From Fidelibacterota bacterium (GTDB lineage: Bacteria > Fidelibacterota > Marinisomatia > Marinisomatales > TCS55): a stretch of DNA of 64,000 nt. Position numbers and translations under genes: made by a program. A model generated the notes under the pieces. That model was not told the DNA's origin. It did no database searches and worked only from the letters and a program-made list of their open reading frames with translations. Location of the stretch: NCBI GenBank assembly GCA_002724735.1, contig PBPT01000016.1:268838-332837 (forward strand), written 5' to 3'. Of this stretch, positions 1 through 8,769 are shown in pieces. The stretch's first letter is position 1; each line of letters begins with the position of its first letter.

Positions 1-2637
1 GTTAGTATCACATCTGATGATGGTGGATCAAACAATCATGCTTTAGCTGGAGGTTCTTTCTTTGCAACAGAAGTTCCCACATCAAATACACTAAGATATC
101 AAGCACGTACTACAGGTGCAATTGATGTATCAGTTTCTCCTGTTAGTGGTATAGTTTACCCAAGACCAGACAGTTTCTTTGTACATAGACCGTATGATGG
201 AGGTGTGCAACTTGGGACAGGAGGCCCACAACATGGTGCTCAAGCAATACGTCAAAGTAAAAAATATATTAGATATCAGTCAGGTAAAGGTATTATGTAT
301 ACCACAGGTGCATTGTTTGCACCAAGCTATGATCTACAAAGTGTAGTAGCTGAGGATATTGAAGTTGATAGTTTAATTACAGTGGTCACTGATGACAATG
401 ATCATGGGGTACAAGTAGGCGGCGTAATACGTTTATTAGGTATTGAAACAGAAGGTTATAACAGTGGACCTGACACAGCAGTTGGTGAAGAATTTGATTA
501 CACTGTTGTATCTGTTGTAGACGAAAGAACTTTTAAAGTTAGATCGAAAAGAAGGCTGGGTGCTACAACAGCAGTATTAGGCTTTGGAGCACAAATGAGT
601 GTTGTAAGTTGGCACGGTGCAACTGTGCGTTCAGGAATATTTGATGACCAAAACGGAATTTTATGGGAATTTGATGGTACACAAATTAGTGCAGTACAGC
701 GTACTGGTACAAAACAGATTGCCGGAACAATAGCACTTAGCCAAGATTCAAACCTAGTAACAGGTACAAATACAAGATTTAGAGATCAATTAACAGCTGG
801 CGATAGAATTATTATTAAAGGTATGACACATGTAGTTACAAATGTTACCAACGATACTAGTTGCACAATAACACCAGACTGGCGCGGCGTAATTGATATT
901 ACAGGAGCTAAAGTAGCACTAGTAAGAGATAAAAAAGCAAAACAAAGTGAGTTTAATTTAGATAAATTAGACGGCACAGGACCAAGTGGCTATCATATGG
1001 ATATAGCTAAAATGCAAATGATTGGAATACAATATACTTGGTATGGTGCTGGATTTATTGATTGGATGGTTAGAGGTGCAGACGGTAACTTTGTTTTTGC
1101 ACATAGAATGCGTAATTCAAACGTAAACACAGAAGCATTTATGCGTTCAGGTAACTTGCCTGTTAGGTACGAAGTAACAAACGAAGGTCCTCCAGGTAAA
1201 CTTAAGACAGCAATGACAAACAATCAAACAACTATCGAACTAGAAGATAGTAGCTTCTTTCCATATCAAGCCACAGTGTATATTGATAACGAAGTAATGA
1301 CATACACAGCTAATAATAAGGCAACAAATACATTGACTGGAGTTACTAGAAATGCTAGCTTACTTACATTCCAAGCAGGAGCAGAACGTAGTTATACAGG
1401 AGGTCCTGCTACTACACACGATGCAAGGACCGGTGTAATAATTATATCACAAACAATTACTCCATTAATTAGTCATTGGGGTAGTGCGTTCCTAACAGAC
1501 GGTGGATTTGATGAAGATCGTGGATATATTTTTAGTTATGCTGAAACTGGTATTGCTGTTAGTACTACAAAACAGACTGCATTTATGATGCGTTTAGCAC
1601 CTAGTGTTTCTAATGCTATTACAGGTGATTTAGGAGAAAGAGAACTACTTAATCGTGCTCAGCTATTGCTGATGGGTCTTGAAGTTACATCAGAATCAGG
1701 AAGCGGTGGTATTGTTGTTGAAGGTGTGCTTAATCCTCAAAATTATCCACTTAACCCCTCAGATGTAAATTGGTCAGGATTGAGTGGAGTTGCACAAGGT
1801 GGACAACCTAGTTTTGCTCAGATAGCATCAGGTGGTGGTGTTACTTGGACAACAGGTGAATCAGCTACAACTGCTAATATGACATCTGTGGCTGCTCTTA
1901 CTGCACAAGTAAACAGCGGTACATATTCTAACTGGCCTGGTAGTAGATATGTAGAGGTTAGTGGATCAGACTATAGAGCGGTATTTGGTAGTAATGATAT
2001 AAATTTTGTACTAGGTAAATCTATTACAGGTACACATATACCAGCTAATACAACTATTGTAGATGGATATATTCCATCCAGTAATAACTGGGGATACTTT
2101 AGACTTTCTAAAAATACAACAGGTAGTATACCAGGAGGATCAATTGATCACTATACTATTGCTTACAACGCGGCACTTGTTAATAAAAACTATGCTTACT
2201 TAACTACAGCAAGTGTAGATAGTGCGGGTACAGTAGTTGGTACTGCTATTACAGGAATAAGCGGTGGAGGTACGTTCCCTGCTAACACTTATGTAAGTAA
2301 TATTACATCAACTACGTGGGCAAGTTATACTTTTTATGAAATATCATTTAATAACGCATTCACTGGAACACTTGCACTAGGATCAGGAACAATTGAAGCA
2401 ACATTTGAACAACCACCGTTTGCTCAGCCTGGAGAAACTGTGTTCTCATTTATTGCTGTGCCTGGAGAGAGATCTACACTAGATCTTGCTCAGTTGAAAG
2501 AGTTAACAAATACGCCATTAGGTGGCAGAGGAACATTTCCTAATGGACCTGACGTTTTAGCTATTAATGTGTATAAAGTGACTGGCTCAGATATTAATTC
2601 GAATATTATTATTAAATGGGGTGAAGCTCAAGCTTAA
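1..2637 (+). CDS. Large virion structural protein, C-terminal 878 residues (partial)
   Basis: The reading frame is open from base 1, so the gene begins upstream of the window; the track start at 205 (GTG) is an artefact. The protein is rich in Gly, Thr, Ser and Asn with beta-type composition and no enzyme motif, typical of T4-like tail or baseplate proteins. The opening segment (motifs such as GGPQHGAQAIRQSKKYIR) resembles large structural proteins of marine T4-like phages as I remember them. I cannot say which T4 baseplate gene it matches; a gp7/gp10-like wedge protein or a tail-fibre-associated protein are possible. Its stop overlaps the convergent gmhB gene by 4 bases. Confidence 0.75.
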   Translation, partial: VSITSDDGGSNNHALAGGSFFATEVPTSNTLRYQARTTGAIDVSVSPVSGIVYPRPDSFFVHRPYDGGVQLGTGGPQHGAQAIRQSKKYIRYQSGKGIMYTTGALFAPSYDLQSVVAEDIEVDSLITVVTDDNDHGVQVGGVIRLLGIETEGYNSGPDTAVGEEFDYTVVSVVDERTFKVRSKRRLGATTAVLGFGAQMSVVSWHGATVRSGIFDDQNGILWEFDGTQISAVQRTGTKQIAGTIALSQDSNLVTGTNTRFRDQLTAGDRIIIKGMTHVVTNVTNDTSCTITPDWRGVIDITGAKVALVRDKKAKQSEFNLDKLDGTGPSGYHMDIAKMQMIGIQYTWYGAGFIDWMVRGADGNFVFAHRMRNSNVNTEAFMRSGNLPVRYEVTNEGPPGKLKTAMTNNQTTIELEDSSFFPYQATVYIDNEVMTYTANNKATNTLTGVTRNASLLTFQAGAERSYTGGPATTHDARTGVIIISQTITPLISHWGSAFLTDGGFDEDRGYIFSYAETGIAVSTTKQTAFMMRLAPSVSNAITGDLGERELLNRAQLLLMGLEVTSESGSGGIVVEGVLNPQNYPLNPSDVNWSGLSGVAQGGQPSFAQIASGGGVTWTTGESATTANMTSVAALTAQVNSGTYSNWPGSRYVEVSGSDYRAVFGSNDINFVLGKSITGTHIPANTTIVDGYIPSSNNWGYFRLSKNTTGSIPGGSIDHYTIAYNAALVNKNYAYLTTASVDSAGTVVGTAITGISGGGTFPANTYVSNITSTTWASYTFYEISFNNAFTGTLALGSGTIEATFEQPPFAQPGETVFSFIAVPGERSTLDLAQLKELTNTPLGGRGTFPNGPDVLAINVYKVTGSDINSNIIIKWGEAQA

Positions 2638-3245
2638 TTTTCTAAACTTTTTACAAAGTCAGAAAGCGTATCAAAAACTTTGGTACGCTTTTTTATTGCT
2701 TTGTAAGTAAATCTATTTAATAATTTTTCTGTTTCTTCACCATATCCGGTGCGTACTAAGATAGGAATAGCACCTATTTTCATTGCGGCCTTTAAATCAG
2801 TAATTTTGTCACCAACATAAAAACCTTGTGCAAACTTTACGTGTGGTATTTCTTTTTCACATCGTTTGAACATTCCTATATTAGGCTTCGCGTACATATC
2901 ATTTTTTCTGCTACTAGCACTATAGTAGATTCCGTCTATACTAGTGCAACCAGCTTTACCTAGTAATTCAAACAAATGCTTATGTACGTTATCTACATCT
3001 TCTTGCGTAAATAATCCTTTTTCAATACCACCTTGATTTGTGATAATTGTAATCTTATGACCTAATCTGCGTAGTTTAGCAATAGCTTCTATGCTACCAG
3101 GAATAGGTTCAAAGTCTTTTATTTTGTAACAATATGTGCCTAGATCTTTGTTGATTACACCATCTCTATCTAATCCTACTACACACTTAGGTGCGATATA
3201 ATTAGGACTAGGATCATAGTCGTCACTCCAACTTATTTCAACCAT
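2634..3245 (-). CDS. gmhB: D-glycero-D-manno-heptose 1,7-bisphosphate 7-phosphatase-like HAD protein (GmhB)
   Basis: A HAD-family phosphatase of 203 residues. Motif I is GLDRDGVIN (about residue 24), motif II is ITNQGG (about 68), and the Lys and acidic motifs are KPNIGM and GDKITD. The DRDGVIN plus TNQGG pair is characteristic of the GmhB/histidinol-phosphatase branch. GmhB removes the 7-phosphate in ADP-heptose synthesis. The usual Cys-rich zinc loop is absent: the stretch before KPNIGM has no cysteines, so this is a zinc-less variant. It is the last gene of the minus-strand operon with hldE and hldD, which supports the heptose assignment over histidinol-phosphatase. Confidence 0.8.
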   Translation of the reverse strand: MVEISWSDDYDPSPNYIAPKCVVGLDRDGVINKDLGTYCYKIKDFEPIPGSIEAIAKLRRLGHKITIITNQGGIEKGLFTQEDVDNVHKHLFELLGKAGCTSIDGIYYSASSRKNDMYAKPNIGMFKRCEKEIPHVKFAQGFYVGDKITDLKAAMKIGAIPILVRTGYGEETEKLLNRFTYKAIKKRTKVFDTLSDFVKSLEN

Positions 3246-3639
3246 TTTCTGTTTCTTTACTTTGACTGTCGCCTGGAATAAGTCTGTAATTATCTTCTAC
3301 TGAATCAGCTGTACTAACTTCAGTTACTGAACTCATAGGTTCTAAACATTCTAACTGATGAGGTTGTAAAGGAGGATTATGCCAAACATCACCTTCTTTT
3401 AATTCTTTCTCGTGTAACGTAGCATTAGAAGTATCAATCCATCTTACGATAAATTTTCCGCTATTAACAAACCATGTTTCTTCTTTTTCTTTGTGAAAAT
3501 GCATACTAAACTTTGCACCTACTTTTTCAAATACCATTATCTTACCACAGTACTTGTCGTTAGTTGCCCATATTAATTCATAGCCCCAACCTTTGGGTAC
3601 ATGTCCTTCTAATCTTGTAGGTTCTTTCATTAGTTCCAC
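3238..3639 (-). CDS. Cupin-domain protein of sugar metabolism type
   Basis: A 133-residue single cupin. The metal-binding pattern is visible as SMHFHKEKEETWFVNSG (His-His-Glu) and PPLQPHQLECL (second motif). It resembles the C-terminal cupin of mannose-6-phosphate isomerase-type proteins and the cupin half of the fusion at 33382-34179. It overlaps gmhB by 8 bases and the upstream oxygenase by 10 bases, so it belongs to the heptose operon. A sugar isomerase or epimerase role is possible but not shown. Confidence 0.75.
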   Translation of the reverse strand: MELMKEPTRLEGHVPKGWGYELIWATNDKYCGKIMVFEKVGAKFSMHFHKEKEETWFVNSGKFIVRWIDTSNATLHEKELKEGDVWHNPPLQPHQLECLEPMSSVTEVSTADSVEDNYRLIPGDSQSKETENG

Positions 3640-4322
3640 ATATCCTTTTTCTTATCAAACGAAATATCAAAAACATTCCAGCTCATAGTAATTCTTTCTA
3701 CATCACTTTGAAATGGATAAACCTGATGCCTTAGTTCTGCTGGGAATACAAAAATTTGTCCAGTTTTAGGAATAATCCTATGTGCGCCTGCGCCATAACT
3801 ACCATGCACAAATTCTAATTGTCCAGGGCATCTTGCATTAGAATCCATAGGAAATATATCGGGTTCAGTAGCTATTACTTCCGGAACTTCAACCATTATA
3901 ATACCGCTTAACGTACCTGTATGGCAATGCAAAGGATTAAATTCGTGTTGCTTCATAAAATTAAACCATACACCATTTCCTAAATGCCATTTCATGCTGT
4001 CATAGTCAACTGTTTCTATCATAATTTTTTTTTCGCTAGAAGCACCTGCATTAATTAACTTTCTTTGGTCATCAGCAATTATCCAATTTATAATATGCGG
4101 ACGTAGTACTTCCATCATAGTAGATAGCATTTTTGGATCAGCTTTTTCATTACCTCGTTGTTCTTTTATATTTCCTGATAAAGCAGACCCTTGCGATGCA
4201 GAATCTCTATTTATTTCTGCAAAACTTTTTACAAATTTTATATCTTCCTCACTTATTTTACTTTCATAAATCATAGGTCCAAACGGACAAAGTATATTAT
4301 GATCTCCGTTATTCTGTAGCAT
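3630..4322 (-). CDS. Putative 2OG-Fe(II) oxygenase (TIGR02466-like)
   Basis: A 230-residue protein. The C-terminal half carries a double-stranded beta-helix signature: FNPLHCHTG supplies the first iron ligands, AELRHQVYPF the distal His, and ERITMSWNV the 2-oxoglutarate-binding Arg region. This layout matches the uncharacterised 2OG-Fe(II) oxygenase family common in marine myoviruses. The substrate is unknown. The gene lies between hldD and the cupin, overlapping both, so it may hydroxylate a sugar nucleotide or a surface component (inference). Confidence 0.75.
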   Translation of the reverse strand: MLQNNGDHNILCPFGPMIYESKISEEDIKFVKSFAEINRDSASQGSALSGNIKEQRGNEKADPKMLSTMMEVLRPHIINWIIADDQRKLINAGASSEKKIMIETVDYDSMKWHLGNGVWFNFMKQHEFNPLHCHTGTLSGIIMVEVPEVIATEPDIFPMDSNARCPGQLEFVHGSYGAGAHRIIPKTGQIFVFPAELRHQVYPFQSDVERITMSWNVFDISFDKKKDMWN

Positions 4323-5130
4323 TAATATATTCCTTTATACCTTTCCAATCCATTTCAATCACAGTATTTAATTTGTCTAGATTTGCACAAGTATATTTTT
4401 GGTACTGAGGCTTAATATTATCTGGAATTGGAATATAATTAATTGTAGCATCGTATTTTTTTGCAATTTCTCTAGCTACGTTTTCAAAGCTTTCTGGATT
4501 TCCTGTTCCAACATTGTAGATGCCGCTTGCATCGACAGTCAACATTTTTTGATGTACTTTACAAACATCTTCAACACAAACAAAGTCACGTTTGTACTCA
4601 CTGCTACCTTCAAATACATCAATCTTTCCTTCATCTAACGCTTGTAATCTAAACTTAGTCCAAGGAGATGCTTGGCTTCCTTTATCATTTTCGCCAGGTC
4701 CATATACGTTAAAATATCTAAATCCTTGTACAAGCACAGTAAATTCTTCAATATGTTTAATTACAAATCGGTCAAATAAATATTTTGACCATGCATACGG
4801 AGATTGAGGAAGTAAAGGTCCATTTTCTGTAAAATGTGTAGTAGGACCATAAACACTAGCACTAGAAGCATATTGAAAATTAGTTCCATAATTTTCACAA
4901 ACCTGCAACATACGCATACTATTTTCAAAGTTTTGTTCAATTATTTGATCTACATCTGTATATGTAGTGCTTGTAATAGCACCAAGATGAATGACCCAAT
5001 CATATGAACTAGGATCTGGCACAGTATTATCTATATACTCCCAACCCTCCACATCATGTCCTTGGGTAAGCAAATAGTTAGATAAATTTTTTCCGATAAA
5101 TCCTTTATATCCAGTTACTAGTATTCTCAT
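4309..5130 (-). CDS. hldD: ADP-L-glycero-D-manno-heptose 6-epimerase-like protein (HldD)
   Basis: An extended short-chain dehydrogenase of 273 residues. The NAD(P) loop GYKGFIG is at residues 7-13, a catalytic Ser region follows (ASSASVYG), then YAWSK (Tyr-x3-Lys) and the family segment YKRDFVCVEDV. The spacing and the RDFV motif fit HldD/RfaD rather than UDP-glucose epimerase, although it is shorter than the roughly 310-residue E. coli enzyme. It would convert ADP-D,D-heptose to ADP-L,D-heptose, the donor for LPS inner core. It overlaps its neighbours by 4 and 14 bases, so it is translationally coupled. Confidence 0.82.
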   Translation of the reverse strand: MRILVTGYKGFIGKNLSNYLLTQGHDVEGWEYIDNTVPDPSSYDWVIHLGAITSTTYTDVDQIIEQNFENSMRMLQVCENYGTNFQYASSASVYGPTTHFTENGPLLPQSPYAWSKYLFDRFVIKHIEEFTVLVQGFRYFNVYGPGENDKGSQASPWTKFRLQALDEGKIDVFEGSSEYKRDFVCVEDVCKVHQKMLTVDASGIYNVGTGNPESFENVAREIAKKYDATINYIPIPDNIKPQYQKYTCANLDKLNTVIEMDWKGIKEYINATE

Positions 5131-5735
5131 TTACACGGCACTCCGTTGTTATCATAAGGTAATTGCATGTCCTTTTCCCAATGATTCCGATATCTTATAT
5201 CTTCGTCATCCATTAGTGCATGCCATTTAGGATCATCTCTCCAAGGTATAAAATTAAAATTAATTACTACTCTTCTAAGTTTGTCTGTACAACTAGCACC
5301 ACTATGTCTAATTTTTGCAGGAAAAATAACCAATGTATTCTCAACACTTTCGACTTTGTCTCCATCTTCGAAAATAGTGTATCCATTATTAGTATTTAAA
5401 TAGTATACCGCAGTTAATGCACCTGGAATAACTGTGTCATTATGCATGCCATGTACTTCGTTTGTATCTGTTTTTGTAAGTAAGTTTGCCTTTACCCTTA
5501 TTAGTAATTGAGGACCCAACACATCCATGACAGGATATATTACCTGATAGTCATTTGGTCGATCCATATAATAACCTTCATGTATTGTATGGACAAATTG
5601 AAAGTTACCAACATCGCCTTTATCTGCTACACCTTCTCCATAATGCCAATTGTATTGTAAACTTAACATATGTTCTTGGATTTTTTTAAACACTTCTTTT
5701 GGCACAGCATTATCAATTACTACCTTTTTTGTCAT
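5127..5735 (-). CDS. 2OG-Fe(II) oxygenase (prolyl-4-hydroxylase-like fold)
   Basis: A 202-residue protein with the His-x-Asp iron motif in HGMHNDT (about residue 97) and a distal His in KIRHSG, followed by RRVVINFNF, which would supply the 2OG-binding Arg. This is the standard order for phage 2OG-Fe(II) oxygenases. It is the second gene of the heptose operon, overlapping hldE and hldD by 4 bases each. It is not closely alike to the oxygenase at 3630-4322, so the operon holds two different members of the superfamily. The substrate is unknown. Confidence 0.8.
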   Translation of the reverse strand: MTKKVVIDNAVPKEVFKKIQEHMLSLQYNWHYGEGVADKGDVGNFQFVHTIHEGYYMDRPNDYQVIYPVMDVLGPQLLIRVKANLLTKTDTNEVHGMHNDTVIPGALTAVYYLNTNNGYTIFEDGDKVESVENTLVIFPAKIRHSGASCTDKLRRVVINFNFIPWRDDPKWHALMDDEDIRYRNHWEKDMQLPYDNNGVPCK

Positions 5736-6871
5736 TTAATATCCTCTATTATTTTTGTTGTAGAATAACCTTCTAACGTAGGAATAATTTTCACTTCTGC
5801 TAAGTCATTACCTACAACTGTATCTGTAGTATAATCGCCTCCTTTTACAATTATACTTGGCATTATATGTTTTATAAGTTCATAAGGAGTATCATAATCA
5901 AAAACATGTACCTCGTCAACCCAAGGTAACATTGCTAATTGTTCAGTGCGTTTTTTTACATCATTAATAGGGCGATCATTACCCTTTAATCTTTTTACAC
6001 TATCATCTGAATTAATTGCTACAACAAGACGACTTCCTAGTTTACTAGCTTCTTGAAGTAAATGCAAATGTCCTTTGTGCAATATATCAAAAACACCGTT
6101 AGTAAACACAGTGGTTTCTTCAATATCATCTAATGAAAGCGTGTACGTTCCTAAGTGCTTAACACTTTCGGTTGCTCCTTTAGATGCAAGTTCTAAGCTA
6201 TCTTTTATGTTTTTACCTTTTGTAAGACCATATACAAATGCCGCTAAGAAACAATCTCCTGCTCCAGTAACATCACTAACCTCAACCTGTTCAGGTATAA
6301 TAAAATGTTGCTCGCCATCAAACTCTGCTCTAATAGCACCAGATGCATTTGTAACAATAATATTTCCTTCGTGCTTATCAAACTGAAATTCTTTATATTC
6401 TTTTGCATTTGGTTTTACAAGCCATGCATTTTTGTAATGTGTATAATTACGTTTTGGATCTACAATAACTTTACAGCCATAACTATTAATATGGTCTATA
6501 ATTTCATTACAGTGATCTAATACACCTTTGTTATAATCACTTAGTATAGCATAATCAAATGAAGAAAAATCACTTTTGAGAATATTTTTTAATACAGCTT
6601 TTCCGTCTGCTTTTTGATCTTCATCTAGTCTTGTAATGTAGTGTCCATCAGCTATAATTCTAGTTTTTACACTTTTTGGTTGTTCATTAGATACTAATGT
6701 TACATCTACACCTAAATTTTTTAAATTGCTACTTACAAGACCAGCGCCACCTAATGAAGTTTTAACATCTGTAAGATTCACTATTGGCACAGGAGCCTCA
6801 GGACTAATACGTGTAGAAGTACCGTAGATGTATTTGTCAGTAATTATATCTCCAAGAACTAGAACTTTCAT
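5732..6871 (-). CDS. hldE: Bifunctional D-beta-heptose 7-phosphate kinase / heptose 1-phosphate adenylyltransferase (HldE)
   Basis: 379 residues with two domains. Residues 1 to about 245 form a PfkB/ribokinase-type kinase (SLGGAGLVSSN near the N terminus; VTDVTGAGDCFLAAF as the catalytic GAGD motif). Residues from about 255 form an adenylyltransferase with TNGVFDILHKGHLHLL (HxGH) and an AINSDDSVKRLKG segment. This domain order defines HldE/RfaE. It is about 100 residues shorter than E. coli HldE, mostly in the kinase half. It is the first gene of the minus-strand operon. Its ATG lies only six bases after a consensus -10 box, so a leaderless message is predicted. Confidence 0.9.
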   Translation of the reverse strand: MKVLVLGDIITDKYIYGTSTRISPEAPVPIVNLTDVKTSLGGAGLVSSNLKNLGVDVTLVSNEQPKSVKTRIIADGHYITRLDEDQKADGKAVLKNILKSDFSSFDYAILSDYNKGVLDHCNEIIDHINSYGCKVIVDPKRNYTHYKNAWLVKPNAKEYKEFQFDKHEGNIIVTNASGAIRAEFDGEQHFIIPEQVEVSDVTGAGDCFLAAFVYGLTKGKNIKDSLELASKGATESVKHLGTYTLSLDDIEETTVFTNGVFDILHKGHLHLLQEASKLGSRLVVAINSDDSVKRLKGNDRPINDVKKRTEQLAMLPWVDEVHVFDYDTPYELIKHIMPSIIVKGGDYTTDTVVGNDLAEVKIIPTLEGYSTTKIIEDIK

Positions 6872-6877
6872 ATAACT

Positions 6878-6906
6878 ATTATACTATTATTTGCCTTATT
6901 TGTCAA
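6878..6906 (-). promoter_or_regulatory. Consensus sigma70-type early promoter of the heptose operon
   Basis: On the minus strand there is TTGACA (6906-6901), a 17-base spacer and TATAAT (6883-6878). Six bases (agttat) then separate the -10 box from the hldE ATG. Both boxes are perfect consensus. The expected start site falls at or next to the start codon, leaving no room for a Shine-Dalgarno. Confidence 0.88.
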
Positions 6907-7336
6907 GTAAATTAATAGTTTGAAAAACAGTTTCAAGTTTTGTAAGATTAATTTTACTTTGTAGTGTGTTACGTAGTCCATGATGTAAGGGTTTTGGCCA
7001 TTTAGTAAAACTACACCAAGCAAAACCGTCATGTTCTTTGTTAAGTTGCGGAATAAATTCTTCTTCTACAATACAAAGATAAGTGTGGAATAAGAATTTT
7101 TTATCATTACTTAAAAAACTTTCAAGTGGCAACGTTTTCTTTAGAGGAGGAAGTTCACCAATTTCTTCAATTATTTCTCTTTTGAGACCTTCCCATGGAG
7201 TTTCTTTTGCTTCATTTGTGCCACCTACTAACCCCCAAACATCAGATTTTTTACCATTACTACGATGTAAAAATAAAAAGCGATTCGTGTTTAGAGTATA
7301 GAATAAAGCTCCACTACATATAATACTTGCACTCAT
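6896..7336 (-). CDS. Nudix hydrolase
   Basis: I place the start at the ATG at 7336 (MSASIICSGALFYT) and not at the track start 7408, which would run back into the gp15 gene; 7336 is 8 bases beyond the gp15 stop. The protein has 146 residues. The Nudix box is clear: GGTNEAKETPWEGLKREIIE followed by EIGEL, matching Gx5Ex7REUxEExGU. Nudix enzymes cleave nucleoside diphosphate-X compounds; the substrate here could be a nucleotide or a nucleotide sugar. Its 3' end overlaps the hldE promoter, so it sits directly upstream of the heptose operon on the same strand. Confidence 0.85.
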   Translation of the reverse strand: MSASIICSGALFYTLNTNRFLFLHRSNGKKSDVWGLVGGTNEAKETPWEGLKREIIEEIGELPPLKKTLPLESFLSNDKKFLFHTYLCIVEEEFIPQLNKEHDGFAWCSFTKWPKPLHHGLRNTLQSKINLTKLETVFQTINLLDK

Positions 7337-7344
7337 ACAAGTAA

Positions 7345-8769
7345 TTATCCGCTGAGTTCGATCCTCCAGGTCCCTACTGGATAGTCTCCGTCTATGCTTA
7401 ATAACCATTCTTGGTTTTTAAATCTGTATTGGGTTTGTGTATGTAGGTTAGTTATATATGTGGTTGTTGTAGTTGCCGATGCATCAAATATAATATTCCA
7501 TTTGGAGCCGTCCCATTCAATAATATCATTTATCTTTGCAACAAATCCGGTACCATCTGCATTAGCCCAAGCATTTGGAACATTAGTTGCATCTGCATCA
7601 CCTACATTATCTAATAGTAACAATCTAAGTCCTGAAACTTTAATAGGAGTAGGATCATAATTTGTAGGATCAATAACATAATCTACTGATGTTCTAGAGC
7701 CCGAACTACTTGTAATAATAGTATCTGCAGGGAAACTATCGGTATCAAAATCAATAGCAATCATTCCCTCATCAAGAGGATTAATAGCAAAAGTACCTGT
7801 AGCAGTCATAGAATTATCATCATTTGTTAAGAATATTCTGCTTACTCCTGCGGCATAAACACCAGGTAGTGCAGTGAATATTTCTCTCCAGTTTTTAACA
7901 CCGACCATACCGTTAGCAACTAGCTGTGCATTTCCTTGACTTACATATACTGTCCATTGGGCAAAGTTAACATTAGCTGAATGTCCACCAGCTGTTGAAC
8001 CAACCCTTGAACCTCTAGAGTCAGTTGATTTACCTGGCAATGATGTATCGTCATATGCATTTAATTGAGGTTGAGATATGCCATCTTCGATTGTTCCGTT
8101 TGTCTCATCGAACATACTTGTAATAATATTTGTAATGACGCCCATCTTACGTACTTTAGTAGGCGGACTTATATACACAGGAATACTAAAACTAAGTGTA
8201 GCAATATCTATCTCTGTGTCTACGCCAACTGGCACACTTCTACTACTCCATTGAACATTTTCTAAATGTACAACTGTAATACTTGTCCAGTCAATAAAAT
8301 TATCTGTTGTTTGCATTTCTAAACTAGGATTAAACAATACTAAAATTTGTTCAAGTAATTGTAATTTTTGATCAGTGTTACTTGCCCATATGTCTGCATT
8401 ACACCTCATTAAGTAAGGAGTAGGAATAAGTCTTTCCACTGTATATGCTTTGCCTTCTGTGTTGACATATTCTTTTGCAGTTTCATCATATGCTCGTTCA
8501 CGTATATTAGTTTTTCTAGTGTAAGTTGAATCTGTTAACCTATCTTTATCTAGTTCTAATCCTGTTATATAAACACTTATTCGCGGAGCACTAGGTAGTT
8601 TATTTTCACTATTTTCTCTTATAATATTTGCAACTTGCCTAGTAAGGTCACCATACATTACAGGTACTTCTTTAGTTTGCCCGTCTCCGTCTATAACAGG
8701 AAAATTACTTAGAATACGCATCATTTGTGTTGTATAGCGTCTAATCTGTCCGTCATAAAAATGTTGCAT
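7345..8769 (-). CDS. gp15: Tail sheath stabilizer / tail completion protein (T4 gp15-like)
   Basis: 474 residues. The N terminus FYDGQIRRYTTQMMRILSNF matches the FY..xxRRYxTLMxxLFSN opening of T4 gp15, and VPVMYGDLTRQ matches the T4 segment VPITYASK. T4 gp15 (272 residues) caps the tail tube and sheath and joins the tail to the neck. The extra 200 C-terminal residues hold two tryptophan-rich repeats (IIEWDGSKWNIIF and YRFKNQEWLLSIDGD) like those in the sheath protein. It overlaps the gp14 stop (TAATG). It lies on the minus strand, unlike most virion genes in this region. Confidence 0.78.
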   Translation of the reverse strand: MQHFYDGQIRRYTTQMMRILSNFPVIDGDGQTKEVPVMYGDLTRQVANIIRENSENKLPSAPRISVYITGLELDKDRLTDSTYTRKTNIRERAYDETAKEYVNTEGKAYTVERLIPTPYLMRCNADIWASNTDQKLQLLEQILVLFNPSLEMQTTDNFIDWTSITVVHLENVQWSSRSVPVGVDTEIDIATLSFSIPVYISPPTKVRKMGVITNIITSMFDETNGTIEDGISQPQLNAYDDTSLPGKSTDSRGSRVGSTAGGHSANVNFAQWTVYVSQGNAQLVANGMVGVKNWREIFTALPGVYAAGVSRIFLTNDDNSMTATGTFAINPLDEGMIAIDFDTDSFPADTIITSSSGSRTSVDYVIDPTNYDPTPIKVSGLRLLLLDNVGDADATNVPNAWANADGTGFVAKINDIIEWDGSKWNIIFDASATTTTTYITNLHTQTQYRFKNQEWLLSIDGDYPVGTWRIELSG

